Shown here: positions 8,088 through 16,435 of the stretch, piece after piece | Layout: each line of letters begins with the position of its first letter | Position numbering within the stretch: position 1 is the stretch's first letter | Source: an uncultured Acidimicrobiales bacterium | Lineage (GTDB): Bacteria > Actinomycetota > Acidimicrobiia > Acidimicrobiales > Aldehydirespiratoraceae | DNA length: 64,000 nt | Assembly: GCA_951812975.1 (NCBI GenBank) | Contig: CATOTC010000001.1 | Location: forward strand, 1,086,001-1,150,000 | Direction of reading: 5' to 3' | Notes under the pieces: model-generated | The model's input: the letters and a program-made list of their open reading frames with translations, nothing else | Database searches by the model: none | What the model was told of the DNA's origin: nothing | Position numbers and translations under genes: made by a program

Positions 8088-8342
8088 ATGACCGAAGTGG
8101 CTTCTCGAGAGTTGCGAAACAACACCCGGGCGGTGCTGGACCTAGTCGCCGACGGGGAACGCATCACCATCACCGTTCAGGGAAAACCGGTGGCCGAGTT
8201 GGTGCCAGTGGCGCAAAGGCAACGTTGGATGCGCCGCGGCCAGTTTATTCGTGAGGTGCTGGCACATCAGGCCGACCCGGGGCTCGCCGACGACCTCGCG
8301 GCGCTGACCGATGAAACCACCGACGATCTCGCATGGCACTGA
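8088..8342 (+). CDS. vapB: Phd/YefM-type antitoxin (VapB)
   Basis: An 84-residue antitoxin of the Phd/YefM fold. The N-terminal DNA-binding half reads MTEVASRELRNNTRAVLDLV, followed by the characteristic GERITITVQGKPVAELVPV. The C-terminal 35 residues are a linker and toxin-binding tail (DPGLADDLAAL). It overlaps the PIN toxin gene by 10 nt and is preceded by an operator-like palindrome inside its promoter. The frameshifted VWA frame runs across its start on the same strand, another sign that that frame is not real there. Confidence 0.87.
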   Translation: MTEVASRELRNNTRAVLDLVADGERITITVQGKPVAELVPVAQRQRWMRRGQFIREVLAHQADPGLADDLAALTDETTDDLAWH

Positions 8343-8725
8343 GCCGGGGACTCGCTGACACGTCCCTCTTCATCGCGCGCGAAACAGCACGACCGATCCT
8401 TGAAGACCTCGTCCCTGACGAACTCTCCGTTTCTGTCGTAACCATCGGCGAACTGCGCGTCGGCGTGCTCGCCGCGAACGACACGGCAACTCGCCAACGC
8501 AGACTGTCGACACTCACCTCCGCACTCACGCTCGAACCGGTACCCATAGACGAGCAGGTCGCGGCAACATGGGCCGGGCTTCGTCTGATGCTGCGCGACC
8601 GCCGACTCAGGATGGCAGTCAACGACTCGTGGATCGCCGCCACCGCAATGACGCTCGGAGTGGCCATCGTCACCCAGAATCACGATTTTCCGTCTATCGA
8701 CGAGCTTGAGGTGATCTCGGTATAG
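8333..8725 (+). CDS. vapC: PIN-domain ribonuclease toxin (VapC)
   Basis: A 130-residue PIN-domain protein. The acidic metal-binding positions are recognisable: the Asp of LADTSLFIA near the start, the Glu of TIGELRVGV, the Asp of VNDSWIAATA and the Asp of TQNHDFP near the end. VapC toxins cleave specific tRNAs or rRNA; the target here cannot be inferred. It is coupled to vapB by overlap. An inverted repeat CGGCAC-TACC-GTGCCG (8730-8745) between its stop and the next start may end the transcript or regulate the downstream gene. Confidence 0.88.
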   Translation: MALSRGLADTSLFIARETARPILEDLVPDELSVSVVTIGELRVGVLAANDTATRQRRLSTLTSALTLEPVPIDEQVAATWAGLRLMLRDRRLRMAVNDSWIAATAMTLGVAIVTQNHDFPSIDELEVISV

Positions 8726-8729
8726 CAAT

Positions 8730-8745
8730 CGGCACTACCGTGCCG
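8730..8745 (+). repeat. Inverted repeat between vapC and mftF
   Basis: Perfect CGGCAC-TACC-GTGCCG immediately before the mftF ATG at 8748. It could be a terminator hairpin or an operator; the sequence alone does not decide. Confidence 0.4.
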
Positions 8746-8747
8746 TT

Positions 8748-10181
8748 ATGGAATCACGGGCCGACGAAACGCTGCCTCCGGCGGGGATTCGACTGGTGGC
8801 AGACACGGCGCTCGATCGCCGCGACAGGGGTCGTCTGCTCATCGGGGGTGCCCCTCTGCGCATCATCCGGCTGTCGGATGCCGGTGCCGAGATCCTCGCG
8901 GCCTGGCTGGACGGTGCACCGCTGGCTGATGACGGCGGTGCCCGCACACTGGCCCGTCGCCTGCTCGACGCCGCAGTGGTGCATCCCGTCGTTGATCCAA
9001 TCCGCGATCCTGACACAACGGTGGTGATCCCGGCCTACAACGACGCAGACGGTCTCCCCTGCTGCCTCGCTTCTCTCGGTGACCTCCCTGTCGTGGTGGT
9101 CGACGACGCCTCCCGGAACTCCGCGGAGATCGCCGCCATCTGCGAACGGCACGGAGCGCAGTTGATCCGCCACGACACCAACCGAGGTCCAGCAGCGGCG
9201 CGCAATACTGGTCTCGGAGCGGTGACAACATCGCTGGTGGCCTTCGTCGACACGGATGTGGAAGCGTGGCCGGGTTGGCTCAACCACCTCGTCGGCCACT
9301 TCGCCGATCGCCGAGTGGCGGCAGTCGCACCCAGGGTTCGGTCCCGTCCCGGCGACAGCGGTCTCGAACGCTACGAGGCGCACCATTCACCGCTCGACCT
9401 TGGTGACAATCGGGCGTTGGTCGCCCCCAAGAACCCGGTTTCCTACGTGCCGGCCGCGGCATTGGTCGCCCGGGTCGATGCCGTCACCGAGATCGGCGGG
9501 TTCGACGCAGCGATGCGAACCGGCGAAGACGTCGATCTGATCTGGCGCCTCGTCGACAGCGGCGGCACCGTTCGCTACGACCCTTCGGTCGACGTCGAAC
9601 ACAGTCCCCGCCGAACTTGGCCGGCGCTTCTCAGTCAGAGGCGCAAATACGGTTCCTCTGCTGCTGCTCTCGGAGCCCGGCACGGCTCCCGCGTAGCACC
9701 CGCGCGCTGTTCTGGCTGGAGCGCTGCGGCCTGGACGGCACTGGCGGCCGGACATCCGATCGTCGGACTCGGCGTGGCGGCCGGTTCCGCCGCAGCGCTC
9801 AAGCGCAAACTCGATTCATTACCGGACTCACTTGCGATCACCGCTCGCATAGCGGGGATCGGGCACCTGCACGCCGGTTATGGGATCGCTCGTGCGGTGG
9901 CACGAGTGTGGTGGCCGCTGGTAGCTCTGCTGGCACTGATCCGCCCTCGCACCCGGCCCATGATCGTCGCCGCGGTCTTCGGCCCGTCGTTGCTCGACTG
10001 GGTTCGCGGGTCTCGACCCGCCGGCCTGATTCGTTCACTCGGGCTGCGACTCGCCGACGACCTCGCCTACGGAACAGGCGTCTGGAAAGGCGTGCTGGAA
10101 ACCGGCGACCTCACCGCTCTGACCCCCGATTTCCCCAGCGGATCCACTCAAACCTTCGAGACTCAAGCGGATTCCGGATGA
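8748..10181 (+). CDS. mftF: Mycofactocin glycosyltransferase MftF
   Basis: A 477-residue family 2 glycosyltransferase with the MftF architecture. An N-terminal segment of about 90 residues (GIRLVADTALDRRDRG, LLIGGAPLRIIRLSDAG) is followed by TVVIPAYND and a GT-A core with the DxD-like FVDTDVEAWPGW. A hydrophobic C-terminal region (WWPLVALLALI and neighbours) probably lies at the membrane. MftF adds beta-1,4-glucose units to the mycofactocin redox cofactor. No mftA-E gene is visible in the window, so it is an orphan locally. It overlaps the convergent MFS gene by 19 nt. Confidence 0.85.
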   Translation: MESRADETLPPAGIRLVADTALDRRDRGRLLIGGAPLRIIRLSDAGAEILAAWLDGAPLADDGGARTLARRLLDAAVVHPVVDPIRDPDTTVVIPAYNDADGLPCCLASLGDLPVVVVDDASRNSAEIAAICERHGAQLIRHDTNRGPAAARNTGLGAVTTSLVAFVDTDVEAWPGWLNHLVGHFADRRVAAVAPRVRSRPGDSGLERYEAHHSPLDLGDNRALVAPKNPVSYVPAAALVARVDAVTEIGGFDAAMRTGEDVDLIWRLVDSGGTVRYDPSVDVEHSPRRTWPALLSQRRKYGSSAAALGARHGSRVAPARCSGWSAAAWTALAAGHPIVGLGVAAGSAAALKRKLDSLPDSLAITARIAGIGHLHAGYGIARAVARVWWPLVALLALIRPRTRPMIVAAVFGPSLLDWVRGSRPAGLIRSLGLRLADDLAYGTGVWKGVLETGDLTALTPDFPSGSTQTFETQADSG

Positions 10182-11368
10182 GTTGAGCGAGTCAACTGAA
10201 GCTGGATGAGAAGCCACAGCAGAGCAAGCACGCAGGTAGCGGTGAAGGCAACCGGAAGAGCCACTCCCACGCCGTGATGGTCGGCCAGTACTCCCACAAA
10301 AGCAGGCAGAATCACGAATCCCACAGATGAGGCGGCAATCTGGTAGCCGACCGCTCGCGCGGCTCGCGCCTCACCCAAATAGACCGCGGTGCGCCCCATT
10401 ACCAAGGGGAACATTGACGCCAGCGAGAGCCCGATGCAGGGCAGAGCGTAAGCGCCGACACCAGCAGGGTCGGCCCAGAAGAAAACCACGCCGAGAGCCG
10501 TGACGCCGATCGTGGCGGCGAGGACCCGCTCCGGAGAGAAACGATTACCAAAGCCCGCTAGCAGGAAACGTCCGAGCGTCAATCCGCACCAGAACCCCGT
10601 CACCAACGCCGCCGCTTTCACGTCACTGTAATCGCGGCTCTCGGTCATCAAAGTGAAGCTCCATAGACCCACCGTGACTTCAATCCCGACGTAAATCGAG
10701 AACCAGACAATCAGCAACCCCAGCAACTTGCGTGACCCGCGGGCTGGGGCCGGCGAGCCCGCAACTTCGCCAGACACCGGCGCAGTGTCAAACCCCTCAC
10801 GAGCAGTGGCAATGACCCCGACCAGAACCACACCGATCCCGCAGATCACCATGAAGGGACCTCTCCAGAGGTTGCCGTTGGCAATGAACGGCGTGGCCAG
10901 CAAAGGCCCGAGAAGCGCTCCCACACCGTACGCGGCGTGCAGCAACCCCATCTCCCGGGGGCCTTGGGTCAGTGCCACCCAGGCATTCACCGAAGCGTCA
11001 CACAGCCCCCACCCGGCCCCCAGGATCAGAATGCCGATCATCGCAGTCCACCAGGTGGGGGCCACCGAGAGTAGTCCCAACCCGAAAACAGCAGCGAAGG
11101 ACGCATTCCGAAAGACAACACCGCTGCCGTAGCGCTGAGTCAGGTGGCCGGCCCCGATACTGGAACACGTGTAGCCCACAGCTGAGAACGCGATCAACAG
11201 ACCGAAGCTGCTGTCGGTCCGCCCAAAATCGTCACGCAGGCTTGGCCAGACAGTCCCGAACACACCGTCGGGCAACCCCAGAGTCACGTAGAGGGCGAAG
11301 CTCACCAACAGGGCGCGGCGAAGAAGCCGCGGGATTGCAGTCTGGGGCTCGGGTGGCGGAAGGTCCAT
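10163..11368 (-). CDS. Major facilitator superfamily transporter
   Basis: About 400 residues with an MFS pattern of roughly 12 hydrophobic segments, beginning RRALLVSFALYVTLGLPDGVFGTVWPSL. It carries the loop motif GHLTQRYGSG between the second and third segments, a central hydrophilic linker (REGFDTAPVSGEVAGSPAPARGSRK) and a second half starting LLGLLIVWFSIYVGIEV. It resembles the FucP-like/YbjJ-like branch, but the substrate is unknown. The start is taken as ATG 11368; GTG 11374 (MPMDLPPP) is equally possible because neither has a clear Shine-Dalgarno. Confidence 0.8.
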   Translation of the reverse strand: MDLPPPEPQTAIPRLLRRALLVSFALYVTLGLPDGVFGTVWPSLRDDFGRTDSSFGLLIAFSAVGYTCSSIGAGHLTQRYGSGVVFRNASFAAVFGLGLLSVAPTWWTAMIGILILGAGWGLCDASVNAWVALTQGPREMGLLHAAYGVGALLGPLLATPFIANGNLWRGPFMVICGIGVVLVGVIATAREGFDTAPVSGEVAGSPAPARGSRKLLGLLIVWFSIYVGIEVTVGLWSFTLMTESRDYSDVKAAALVTGFWCGLTLGRFLLAGFGNRFSPERVLAATIGVTALGVVFFWADPAGVGAYALPCIGLSLASMFPLVMGRTAVYLGEARAARAVGYQIAASSVGFVILPAFVGVLADHHGVGVALPVAFTATCVLALLWLLIQLQLTRSTHPESA

Positions 11369-11485
11369 TGGCACAGTGAGAGTCGGGCGAGGTCCGAAGC
11401 GGTGGGAATACTATGACGGAAAGGAGTTGGAGCGGGACTTCTACCGTGGCATCATTGCCAACGCTTCACGCTTCGCGGGTTGCAG

Positions 11486-11558
11486 GCTCCCTTAGCTCAG
11501 TCGGTAGAGCGTCTCCATGGTAAGGAGAAGGTCGTCAGTTCGATTCTGACAGGGAGCT
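11486..11558 (+). tRNA. tRNA-Thr (GGT)
   Basis: A 73-nt cloverleaf. Acceptor arms GCTCCCT/AGGGAGC pair fully. The D arm is TAGCTCAGTCGGTAGAGC, the anticodon loop ATGGTAA gives GGT, and the T arm includes GTTCGATTC. CCA is not encoded. Confidence 0.95.
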
Positions 11559-11582
11559 CACGAAGCGCCAAGCCGCTTCGGG

Positions 11583-11656
11583 GGCGACGTAGCTCAGTAG
11601 GTGAGAGCGCTCGACTCATAATCGAGAGGTCGACAGTTCGAATCTGTCCGTCGCTA
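11583..11656 (+). tRNA. tRNA-Met (CAT)
   Basis: A 74-nt cloverleaf with acceptor GGCGACG pairing with CGTCGCT (terminal G-U) and anticodon loop CTCATAA giving CAT. The anticodon stem CTCGA/TCGAG lacks the three consecutive G-C pairs of initiator tRNA, so it is the elongator Met type; a tRNA-Ile2 needing lysidine cannot be fully excluded. Confidence 0.92.
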
Positions 11657-11677
11657 CAAGCACCACGGGGGGCGACC

Positions 11678-12334
11678 ATGAGCCCAAGATCCAGGCGTTC
11701 ATCGAAGTTGCGAATTGTCACGGATCCGTCACGTAACCCGGTGCAACCTGCGAAGTCCAATATTCACACCAACGAAGCGGACGAGCTCGTAGCTCGAGCG
11801 AAGTCCGGCGAACGTCAGGCGTTCGACGAGTTGGTGCGCCTCACCCATGGCGACGCCTTTGGGTTGGCACTACGACTGACCGGCAACGAGGAGGACGCAC
11901 GAGACGTGGTTCAAGATGCATATCTTCGGGCCTACAAGGGGCTCGCCCGCTTCCGCGGCGACGCCCGCTTCAGCACCTGGCTGTATCGAATCGTTGCCAA
12001 CTGCGCCTCGACGCAGAGCAGCAAGAAACGGCGGCATCGCCACGACGAGCTCCCCGACGAAGCGCTCCTGGCCGAGACCAGACCCGACAACGACCCCGCC
12101 CTGCGAGGTGATTTTCTGGCTCTGCGAGACGAACTGGAGACCGCGGTTGCGGACCTTCCGGACCGCCTCCGGGCTGTGGTCGTTCTGCGCGACGTGTACG
12201 GCCTGCCTCACGATGCGATCGCCGAGGAGCTCGGCATCTCGGTGAGTTCGTCGAAAGTTCGTCTTCATCGGGCGCGTCAACGGCTTCGCGAACAGTTGTT
12301 CCCAAACCGGGGAGAGGAACTTCATGCCATCTGA
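11678..12334 (+). CDS. ECF RNA polymerase sigma factor
   Basis: A 218-residue sigma-70 family protein. Region 2 spans about residues 37-105 (FDELVRLTHGDAFGLALRL, DVVQDAYLRAYKGL, FSTWLYRIVANCA). Region 4 spans about 150-205 (LPDRLRAVVVLRDVYGL, AIAEELGISVSSSKVRLHRAR). Region 3 is absent, as expected for an ECF factor. ATG 11678 follows GGGGGGCGACC; the open frame extends upstream into the tRNAs but that part cannot be coding. It overlaps by 11 nt the next gene, a zinc-motif anti-sigma factor that presumably sequesters it. Confidence 0.93.
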   Translation: MSPRSRRSSKLRIVTDPSRNPVQPAKSNIHTNEADELVARAKSGERQAFDELVRLTHGDAFGLALRLTGNEEDARDVVQDAYLRAYKGLARFRGDARFSTWLYRIVANCASTQSSKKRRHRHDELPDEALLAETRPDNDPALRGDFLALRDELETAVADLPDRLRAVVVLRDVYGLPHDAIAEELGISVSSSKVRLHRARQRLREQLFPNRGEELHAI

Positions 12335-12689
12335 GGAGATTCTGCCGACCGGTCTCGCCTGCCGGGACCTTGTCGACGAGCTGGTGTCTACAGACGAGTC
12401 CCTGCTTTCGCCGCCGACTCGGATTCATGTGTCTGAGTGCCTTCGCTGCCAAGCGGAGCTGGCGAGCTACCGACGCCTGCGTCGCATGATGCGAAATCTG
12501 GCAACCGCGCCCGTTCATGCCGATCCCACACTCGAATACGAGATTTCTGTTCTGCTCGACCAGATCGACAACGGCCCGACACACAGGTTCCCAACCCGCA
12601 CCGCCGCAACTATCGGAGGTATCGCGGCTGCCGCCGGCATGATCGCGCTGGCCACGCGTCAACGGCGCTGGGCCCGGCTGGCGAGCTGA
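12324..12689 (+). CDS. ZAS-type anti-sigma factor
   Basis: A 121-residue protein with the zinc-associated anti-sigma motif H35-x3-C39-x2-C42 (HVSECLRC) and an upstream C13, as in RsrA/ChrR-like proteins. A hydrophobic segment near the C-terminus (AATIGGIAAAAGMIALAT, about 94-111) suggests a single membrane anchor followed by a short basic tail. It overlaps the upstream sigma gene, so the two should be co-translated in stoichiometric amounts. The signal it senses is unknown; a cysteine motif allows redox sensing but many ZAS proteins are not redox-responsive. Confidence 0.85.
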   Translation: MPSEEILPTGLACRDLVDELVSTDESLLSPPTRIHVSECLRCQAELASYRRLRRMMRNLATAPVHADPTLEYEISVLLDQIDNGPTHRFPTRTAATIGGIAAAAGMIALATRQRRWARLAS

Positions 12690-12748
12690 GGGCCGGTAAT
12701 CCAGGGGCCGAATTCGACAAGGCGGTGCTAGCCTTGGTGCGCGTTCTC

Positions 12749-12821
12749 AGGGGCGTGGCTCAATTGGTAGAGCACCGGTCTCCAAAACCGGCGGTTGCAG
12801 GTTCGAGTCCTGCCGCCCCTG
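12749..12821 (+). tRNA. tRNA-Trp (CCA)
   Basis: A 73-nt cloverleaf with acceptor AGGGGCG/CGCCCCT, anticodon loop CTCCAAA giving CCA, and T loop GTTCGAGTC. It lies just upstream of secE, a common arrangement in bacteria. Confidence 0.96.
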
Positions 12822-12873
12822 CGTGGCACAGTCGCCGTTCCGGCGGCGTCGTCGAGATCCAAGGAATCCGTTC

Positions 12874-13173
12874 ATGTCGATGAACCGACAGCAAAAACGC
12901 ATGTTGCAGAGGCAAGGTGAAGTTGATGCCGATGGCGAGCCGATTCGCGCGCGGCGCAAACAACCGAGTTCCGGCCCCCCTCAGGAACGAACCGGCTTTT
13001 TCCAGTTTCTGCGCGAAGTACGCAACGAACTTCGCAAGGTTGCATGGCCGTCCCGTTCCGAGACCGTCAACTATTCGATTGTCGTCCTCGTAACCGTCAT
13101 TGTGCTCGGCGCAATGATCTACGGGCTCGATTGGGTGTTTTCGGTGTTTATCCTTGATCTGTTCGATAACTGA
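12874..13173 (+). CDS. secE: Preprotein translocase subunit SecE
   Basis: A 99-residue SecE, the small membrane subunit that clamps SecY. The conserved cytoplasmic amphipathic helix FFQFLREVRNELRKVAWPSR is followed by one membrane segment (YSIVVLVTVIVLGAMIYGL). The N-terminal 35 residues are basic (MSMNRQQKRMLQRQ), as in other actinobacteria. ATG 12874 is preferred because it follows AAGGAATCCGTTC; an in-frame GTG at 12823 would start one base after tRNA-Trp. nusG follows at 7 nt. Confidence 0.93.
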   Translation: MSMNRQQKRMLQRQGEVDADGEPIRARRKQPSSGPPQERTGFFQFLREVRNELRKVAWPSRSETVNYSIVVLVTVIVLGAMIYGLDWVFSVFILDLFDN

Positions 13174-13179
13174 GTTTCC

Positions 13180-14028
13180 ATGTCTGACCAATCCGATACC
13201 CCAGAACAAACCGACCGAGAACAGTCCGACGCTGCACACTCCGACGCTGCACACTCGGACCCAGCGCCGGTCGGGGCGGGTCTCGCCAACGCCTGGACGG
13301 GTCCCAACACAGCCCAAGCTTCCAGCGATGCCCAGGCGGTAGCAGTCGATGACAGTTCCGATCCGGCCGAGGCCGACTCCGCCACCGAGTCGACCGAAGG
13401 GTCGCACGCCTCCGAAGAACCCGAGGTTCTCAGCGAAGACGACATCCTGGCCGGCGAGGAGGAACCTTACGTTTCTCCCTATGACCGTCCAGGTCGCTGG
13501 TTCGTGCTCCATACCCAGTCGGGCTACGAGAAGAAGGTGAAGCAGAACCTTCAGGCTCGCATCGCCTCGATGAACATGGAGGAGCGCATCTACGAGGTTG
13601 TGATCCCAACCCGCGAGACCCCCGAGTTCAAGAACGGCAAGAAGGTGATCACTGAGAAGAAGCTGTTCCCCGGCTATCTGCTCTGTCGCACCCGTCTCGA
13701 CGACGACTCCTGGTATGTGATTCGCAACACGCCCGGAGTCACCGGTTTCGTGAACCAGGGCGGCAAGCCGTCGCCGATGCGTCGCAAGGACGTGGAGAAC
13801 TTTCTCGGCGTCGAAGCTGACCGCACCCAGGAAGCGGCCAAGCGCTCCAAGCCGATGTTCGAGTACGGCATGGGCGAAACCGTTCGGGTCCGGGAAGGTC
13901 CATTCGCCGACTTCTCCGGCGAGATCATCGAGATCAACGAAGACCAACTGCGTGTCAAGGTTCTGGTCAACATCTTCGGCCGAGAAACCCCCGTCGAACT
14001 CGAATTTGCCCAAGTCGCCAGGCTCTGA
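13180..14028 (+). CDS. nusG: Transcription termination/antitermination factor NusG
   Basis: NusG binds RNA polymerase and couples it to Rho or the ribosome. The conserved NGN domain begins at WFVLHTQSGYEKKVKQNL (about residue 106) and includes KLFPGYLLCR. The C-terminal KOW domain contains ETVRVREGPFADFSGEI. At 282 residues it is about 100 longer than the usual form. The excess is an acidic, Ser/Ala/Asp-rich N-terminal extension with a short internal repeat (SDAAHSDAAHSD), possibly unstructured. No strong Shine-Dalgarno precedes the ATG, so a later start cannot be fully ruled out, although the acidic stretch is continuously open. Confidence 0.93.
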   Translation: MSDQSDTPEQTDREQSDAAHSDAAHSDPAPVGAGLANAWTGPNTAQASSDAQAVAVDDSSDPAEADSATESTEGSHASEEPEVLSEDDILAGEEEPYVSPYDRPGRWFVLHTQSGYEKKVKQNLQARIASMNMEERIYEVVIPTRETPEFKNGKKVITEKKLFPGYLLCRTRLDDDSWYVIRNTPGVTGFVNQGGKPSPMRRKDVENFLGVEADRTQEAAKRSKPMFEYGMGETVRVREGPFADFSGEIIEINEDQLRVKVLVNIFGRETPVELEFAQVARL

Positions 14029-14163
14029 AGGCACGGTTCGACGAACTCAACCCATCCACCAACAAAACCGGCGCGTTCTGATGCCGATCGCTGCGACCGC
14101 TGAGGTTGTCGCGGAGGTTCAATCGGCCCAAACTGGATCGCTCCCCGTCTATCAGGAAATCAC

Positions 14164-14592
14164 ATGGCCAAGAAACAGGTCGCCGCTGTTGTAAGAATCC
14201 AAATCCCCGCCGGTCAAGCTTCACCCGCGCCCCCAGTCGGCACGGCGCTCGGTCCTCACGGCGTTGCCATCATGGACTTCTGCCGGGACTACAACGCCAA
14301 CACCGAGGACCGGCGCGGCCAGATCATCCCAGCAGAGATCACCATCTTCGAAGACCGCTCCTTCTCCTTCATCCTCAAGACGCCACCTACCACCTCCCTG
14401 ATCAAGAAGGCAGCGGGTATCGAATCGGCCGCAAACAACGCTGGGCGTGAGACGGTCGGAACCATCACCGACGCTCAAGTCGCCGAGATCGCCGAGATCA
14501 AGATGCCCGACCTCAATGCAATCGATCTCGAAGGCGCCAAGCAGCAGGTCGCCGGCACCGCCCGCTCGATGGGCGTCGAGGTGACCGGCTGA
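14164..14592 (+). CDS. rplK: 50S ribosomal protein L11
   Basis: A 142-residue L11, which binds the GTPase-associated region of 23S rRNA. It has the N-terminal [28 protein letters not shown] and the glycine- and proline-rich FCRDYNANT segment. Length is normal. It starts after AGGAAATCAC. The 135-nt gap after nusG contains no gene. Confidence 0.97.
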   Translation: MAKKQVAAVVRIQIPAGQASPAPPVGTALGPHGVAIMDFCRDYNANTEDRRGQIIPAEITIFEDRSFSFILKTPPTTSLIKKAAGIESAANNAGRETVGTITDAQVAEIAEIKMPDLNAIDLEGAKQQVAGTARSMGVEVTG

Positions 14593-14615
14593 GGGCCCCC
14601 ACGAACAGGACCGAC

Positions 14616-14632
14616 CGGCTGAGATTCAGCCG
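14616..14632 (+). promoter_or_regulatory. Hairpin in the rplK-rplA spacer
   Basis: CGGCTGA-GAT-TCAGCCG is a perfect 7-bp hairpin between rplK and rplA. Its placement fits an L1-binding feedback site, but the L1 motif itself was not verified. Confidence 0.3.
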
Positions 14633-14685
14633 AATGCTCGCACCGGAAGACCTCACCGGGCGGCAACAACTGAGAGGGAGCCAAA

Positions 14686-15384
14686 ATGGCGAAAGCAAAG
14701 CAGTACCGAGACAACAGCCAGAAGTTCGACCGCAACCATCTGCACTCTGACGCCGATGCTCTTGCGATCATCAAATCGCTCGGCACCAAGAAGTTCGACG
14801 AGAGCGTTGATGCCGTGATTCGACTGGGCGTTGATCCTCGCAAGGCCGATCAGATGATCCGCGGAACGGTCGCGCTTCCATCGGGTACCGGTAAAGACGT
14901 CCGCATCGCGGTGTTCGCCCAGGGCGAGGCGGCAACCGCCGCTCGCGAGGCCGGCGCGGAACATGTCGGCGGCGACGAACTCGCTGCGGAGGTACAGGGC
15001 GGCATGACTGACTTCGACGTGGCGATCGCTACGCCCGACATGATGCCGACTGTGGGAAAGCTCGGCCGTGTGCTCGGCCCTCGGGGTTTGATGCCGAACC
15101 CCAAGACCGGAACTGTGACCCCCGATGTGGTCAAGGCAATCGGAGAGTTCAAGGGCGGCACCGTCGAATACCGTACGGACCGGTTCGCCAACGTCCATGT
15201 GCCGATCGGTAAGGCCTCTTTCAGCGCAGAGGCGCTGTTGACCAACCTTCGCGCTCTCACCGCCGAACTTCAACGGGCGAAACCTGCCGCCGCGAAAGGC
15301 AAGTACGTCCGCAAGATCGTGATCTCGACCACCATGGGCCCCGGTGTTCACATCGATCCTTCTCTGGTCGGCAGCGACACCTGA
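14686..15384 (+). CDS. rplA: 50S ribosomal protein L1
   Basis: A 232-residue L1 of normal length, forming the L1 stalk. Conserved stretches include KKFDESVDAVIRLGVDPRKADQ, the LGRVLGPRGLMPNPKTGTVT signature (about 123-142) and VHVPIGKASF. It follows a strong GAGAGGGAG Shine-Dalgarno. The rplJ leader (267 nt) follows. Confidence 0.97.
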   Translation: MAKAKQYRDNSQKFDRNHLHSDADALAIIKSLGTKKFDESVDAVIRLGVDPRKADQMIRGTVALPSGTGKDVRIAVFAQGEAATAAREAGAEHVGGDELAAEVQGGMTDFDVAIATPDMMPTVGKLGRVLGPRGLMPNPKTGTVTPDVVKAIGEFKGGTVEYRTDRFANVHVPIGKASFSAEALLTNLRALTAELQRAKPAAAKGKYVRKIVISTTMGPGVHIDPSLVGSDT

Positions 15385-15651
15385 GACTGAGCGGGACTCG
15401 CTGAGTCAAAACCGGCAACCGACGATAGCCTCAGCCGCACAACTGAAGACCTTGTTCACCGAAGACCTCCGGTGCGCTCGACAAGAGCCCTTCTTGAAGA
15501 GCACCAATGGGCAGCCGCCCGCCGGACGAGGAGAGCTTCCTGATTGCCCCTGAATCCAACGGGGCTCGTCTGGGCGTTCGCCGATCCGGTGAGCGCCCAA
15601 AGTTTTTTTGCAGTGCTCTTGACCAACCCAAACACCGAGAGGAGGAGCGAA
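15385..15651 (+). promoter_or_regulatory. rplJ (L10) leader with candidate attenuator
   Basis: A 267-nt untranslated leader separates rplA from rplJ. At 15572-15609 an 11-bp stem (GGGCGTTCGCC pairing with GGTGAGCGCCC, G-U pairs allowed, 5-nt loop) is followed by AAAG and seven Ts, the most canonical intrinsic terminator in the window. It lies 43 nt before the rplJ start, where feedback attenuation by the L10-L12 complex would act. An alternative antiterminator fold was not worked out. Confidence 0.65.
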
Positions 15652-16434
15652 ATGAAGAGCCCGAATCCCGCCAAAGTTGCGGTCGTCGACGAGTTGAAGG
15701 AGAAGTTCGCCGACACCGACGGCATGATCCTCACCGAGTACCGGGGCCTAGACGTCGCCGCTATGGCCGAGTTGCGTCACGCTCTCCGTCAAGCAGGCGG
15801 AGAGTACAAGATCTACAAGAACACACTGGTGCGGCTAGCCGCACGCGATGCCGGCCTTGAGATCGAGGACCTGCTCGTCGGACCGACTGCACTCGCTTTT
15901 GTCGGAGAACGGCCCGACGGTTCCGACGGAGACGTAGCGGCCGTTGCCAAAGCAATCCGGGAGTTCGCCAAGTCCAACCAACTGCTGGTGATCAAAGGAG
16001 GCGTGCTCGGCGACAAGCCACTCGACTCAGACGAGATCAAGGCGCTCGCCGAGCTTCCGTCCCGGGAAATCCTGTTGGCTCAACTGGCCGGTGCCCTCCA
16101 GGCACCGATGGCGTCCTTCGCCGGTCTGCTCTCGGCGGTGCCGCGTCACTTCGCTTACGCACTCAACGCGCTGATCGAACAGCGGGGAGGCCCCGAAGCC
16201 GCCACTGAGACCCCCGCCGAGACGCCTGCTGAAGGCGAGCCCTCCAGCGACCAGTCCGAAACCGATACAACCACCGATGCACCAACCGACGACACCGACG
16301 CGCAGGCCTCTACCCCCACTGACGGCCCCGCCGCTGAGGCCGACGATGCATCCAACCAAACCGAGGCGTCGGCTGACGCCGATGCCGGAGACGCCGGCGA
16401 GTCTGGCGAAGCCAGCCAAGAAAAGGAGGCCTGA
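15652..16434 (+). CDS. rplJ: 50S ribosomal protein L10 with long acidic C-terminal tail
   Basis: L10 anchors L7/L12 dimers on the ribosomal stalk. The canonical part covers about residues 1-175 ([48 protein letters not shown]). It is followed by about 85 residues rich in Glu, Asp, Thr, Ser, Ala and Pro with no cysteine. Total is 260 residues against the usual 165-180. ATG 15652 directly follows GAGAGGAGGAGCGAA; the frame is open further upstream but that covers the leader terminator. rplL begins 1 nt after the stop. Confidence 0.95.
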   Translation: MKSPNPAKVAVVDELKEKFADTDGMILTEYRGLDVAAMAELRHALRQAGGEYKIYKNTLVRLAARDAGLEIEDLLVGPTALAFVGERPDGSDGDVAAVAKAIREFAKSNQLLVIKGGVLGDKPLDSDEIKALAELPSREILLAQLAGALQAPMASFAGLLSAVPRHFAYALNALIEQRGGPEAATETPAETPAEGEPSSDQSETDTTTDAPTDDTDAQASTPTDGPAAEADDASNQTEASADADAGDAGESGEASQEKEA

Positions 16435-16435
16435 C

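Noticed and set aside
8037..8254. C-terminal extension of the VWA protein across vapB
   Set aside because: The reading is Arg/His-rich nonsense created by the 10-bp duplication and overlaps a convincing vapB gene.
11480..11677. N-terminal extension of the ECF sigma factor
   Set aside because: The open frame covers tRNA-Thr and tRNA-Met; ATG 11678 has its own Shine-Dalgarno-like GGGGGG.
12823..12873. Upstream GTG start for secE
   Set aside because: It would begin one base after tRNA-Trp, with no ribosome-binding site; ATG 12874 has AAGGA at good spacing.
12760..14034. Long minus-strand frame opposite secE-nusG
   Set aside because: Antisense shadow of secE and nusG; its composition mirrors their codons.
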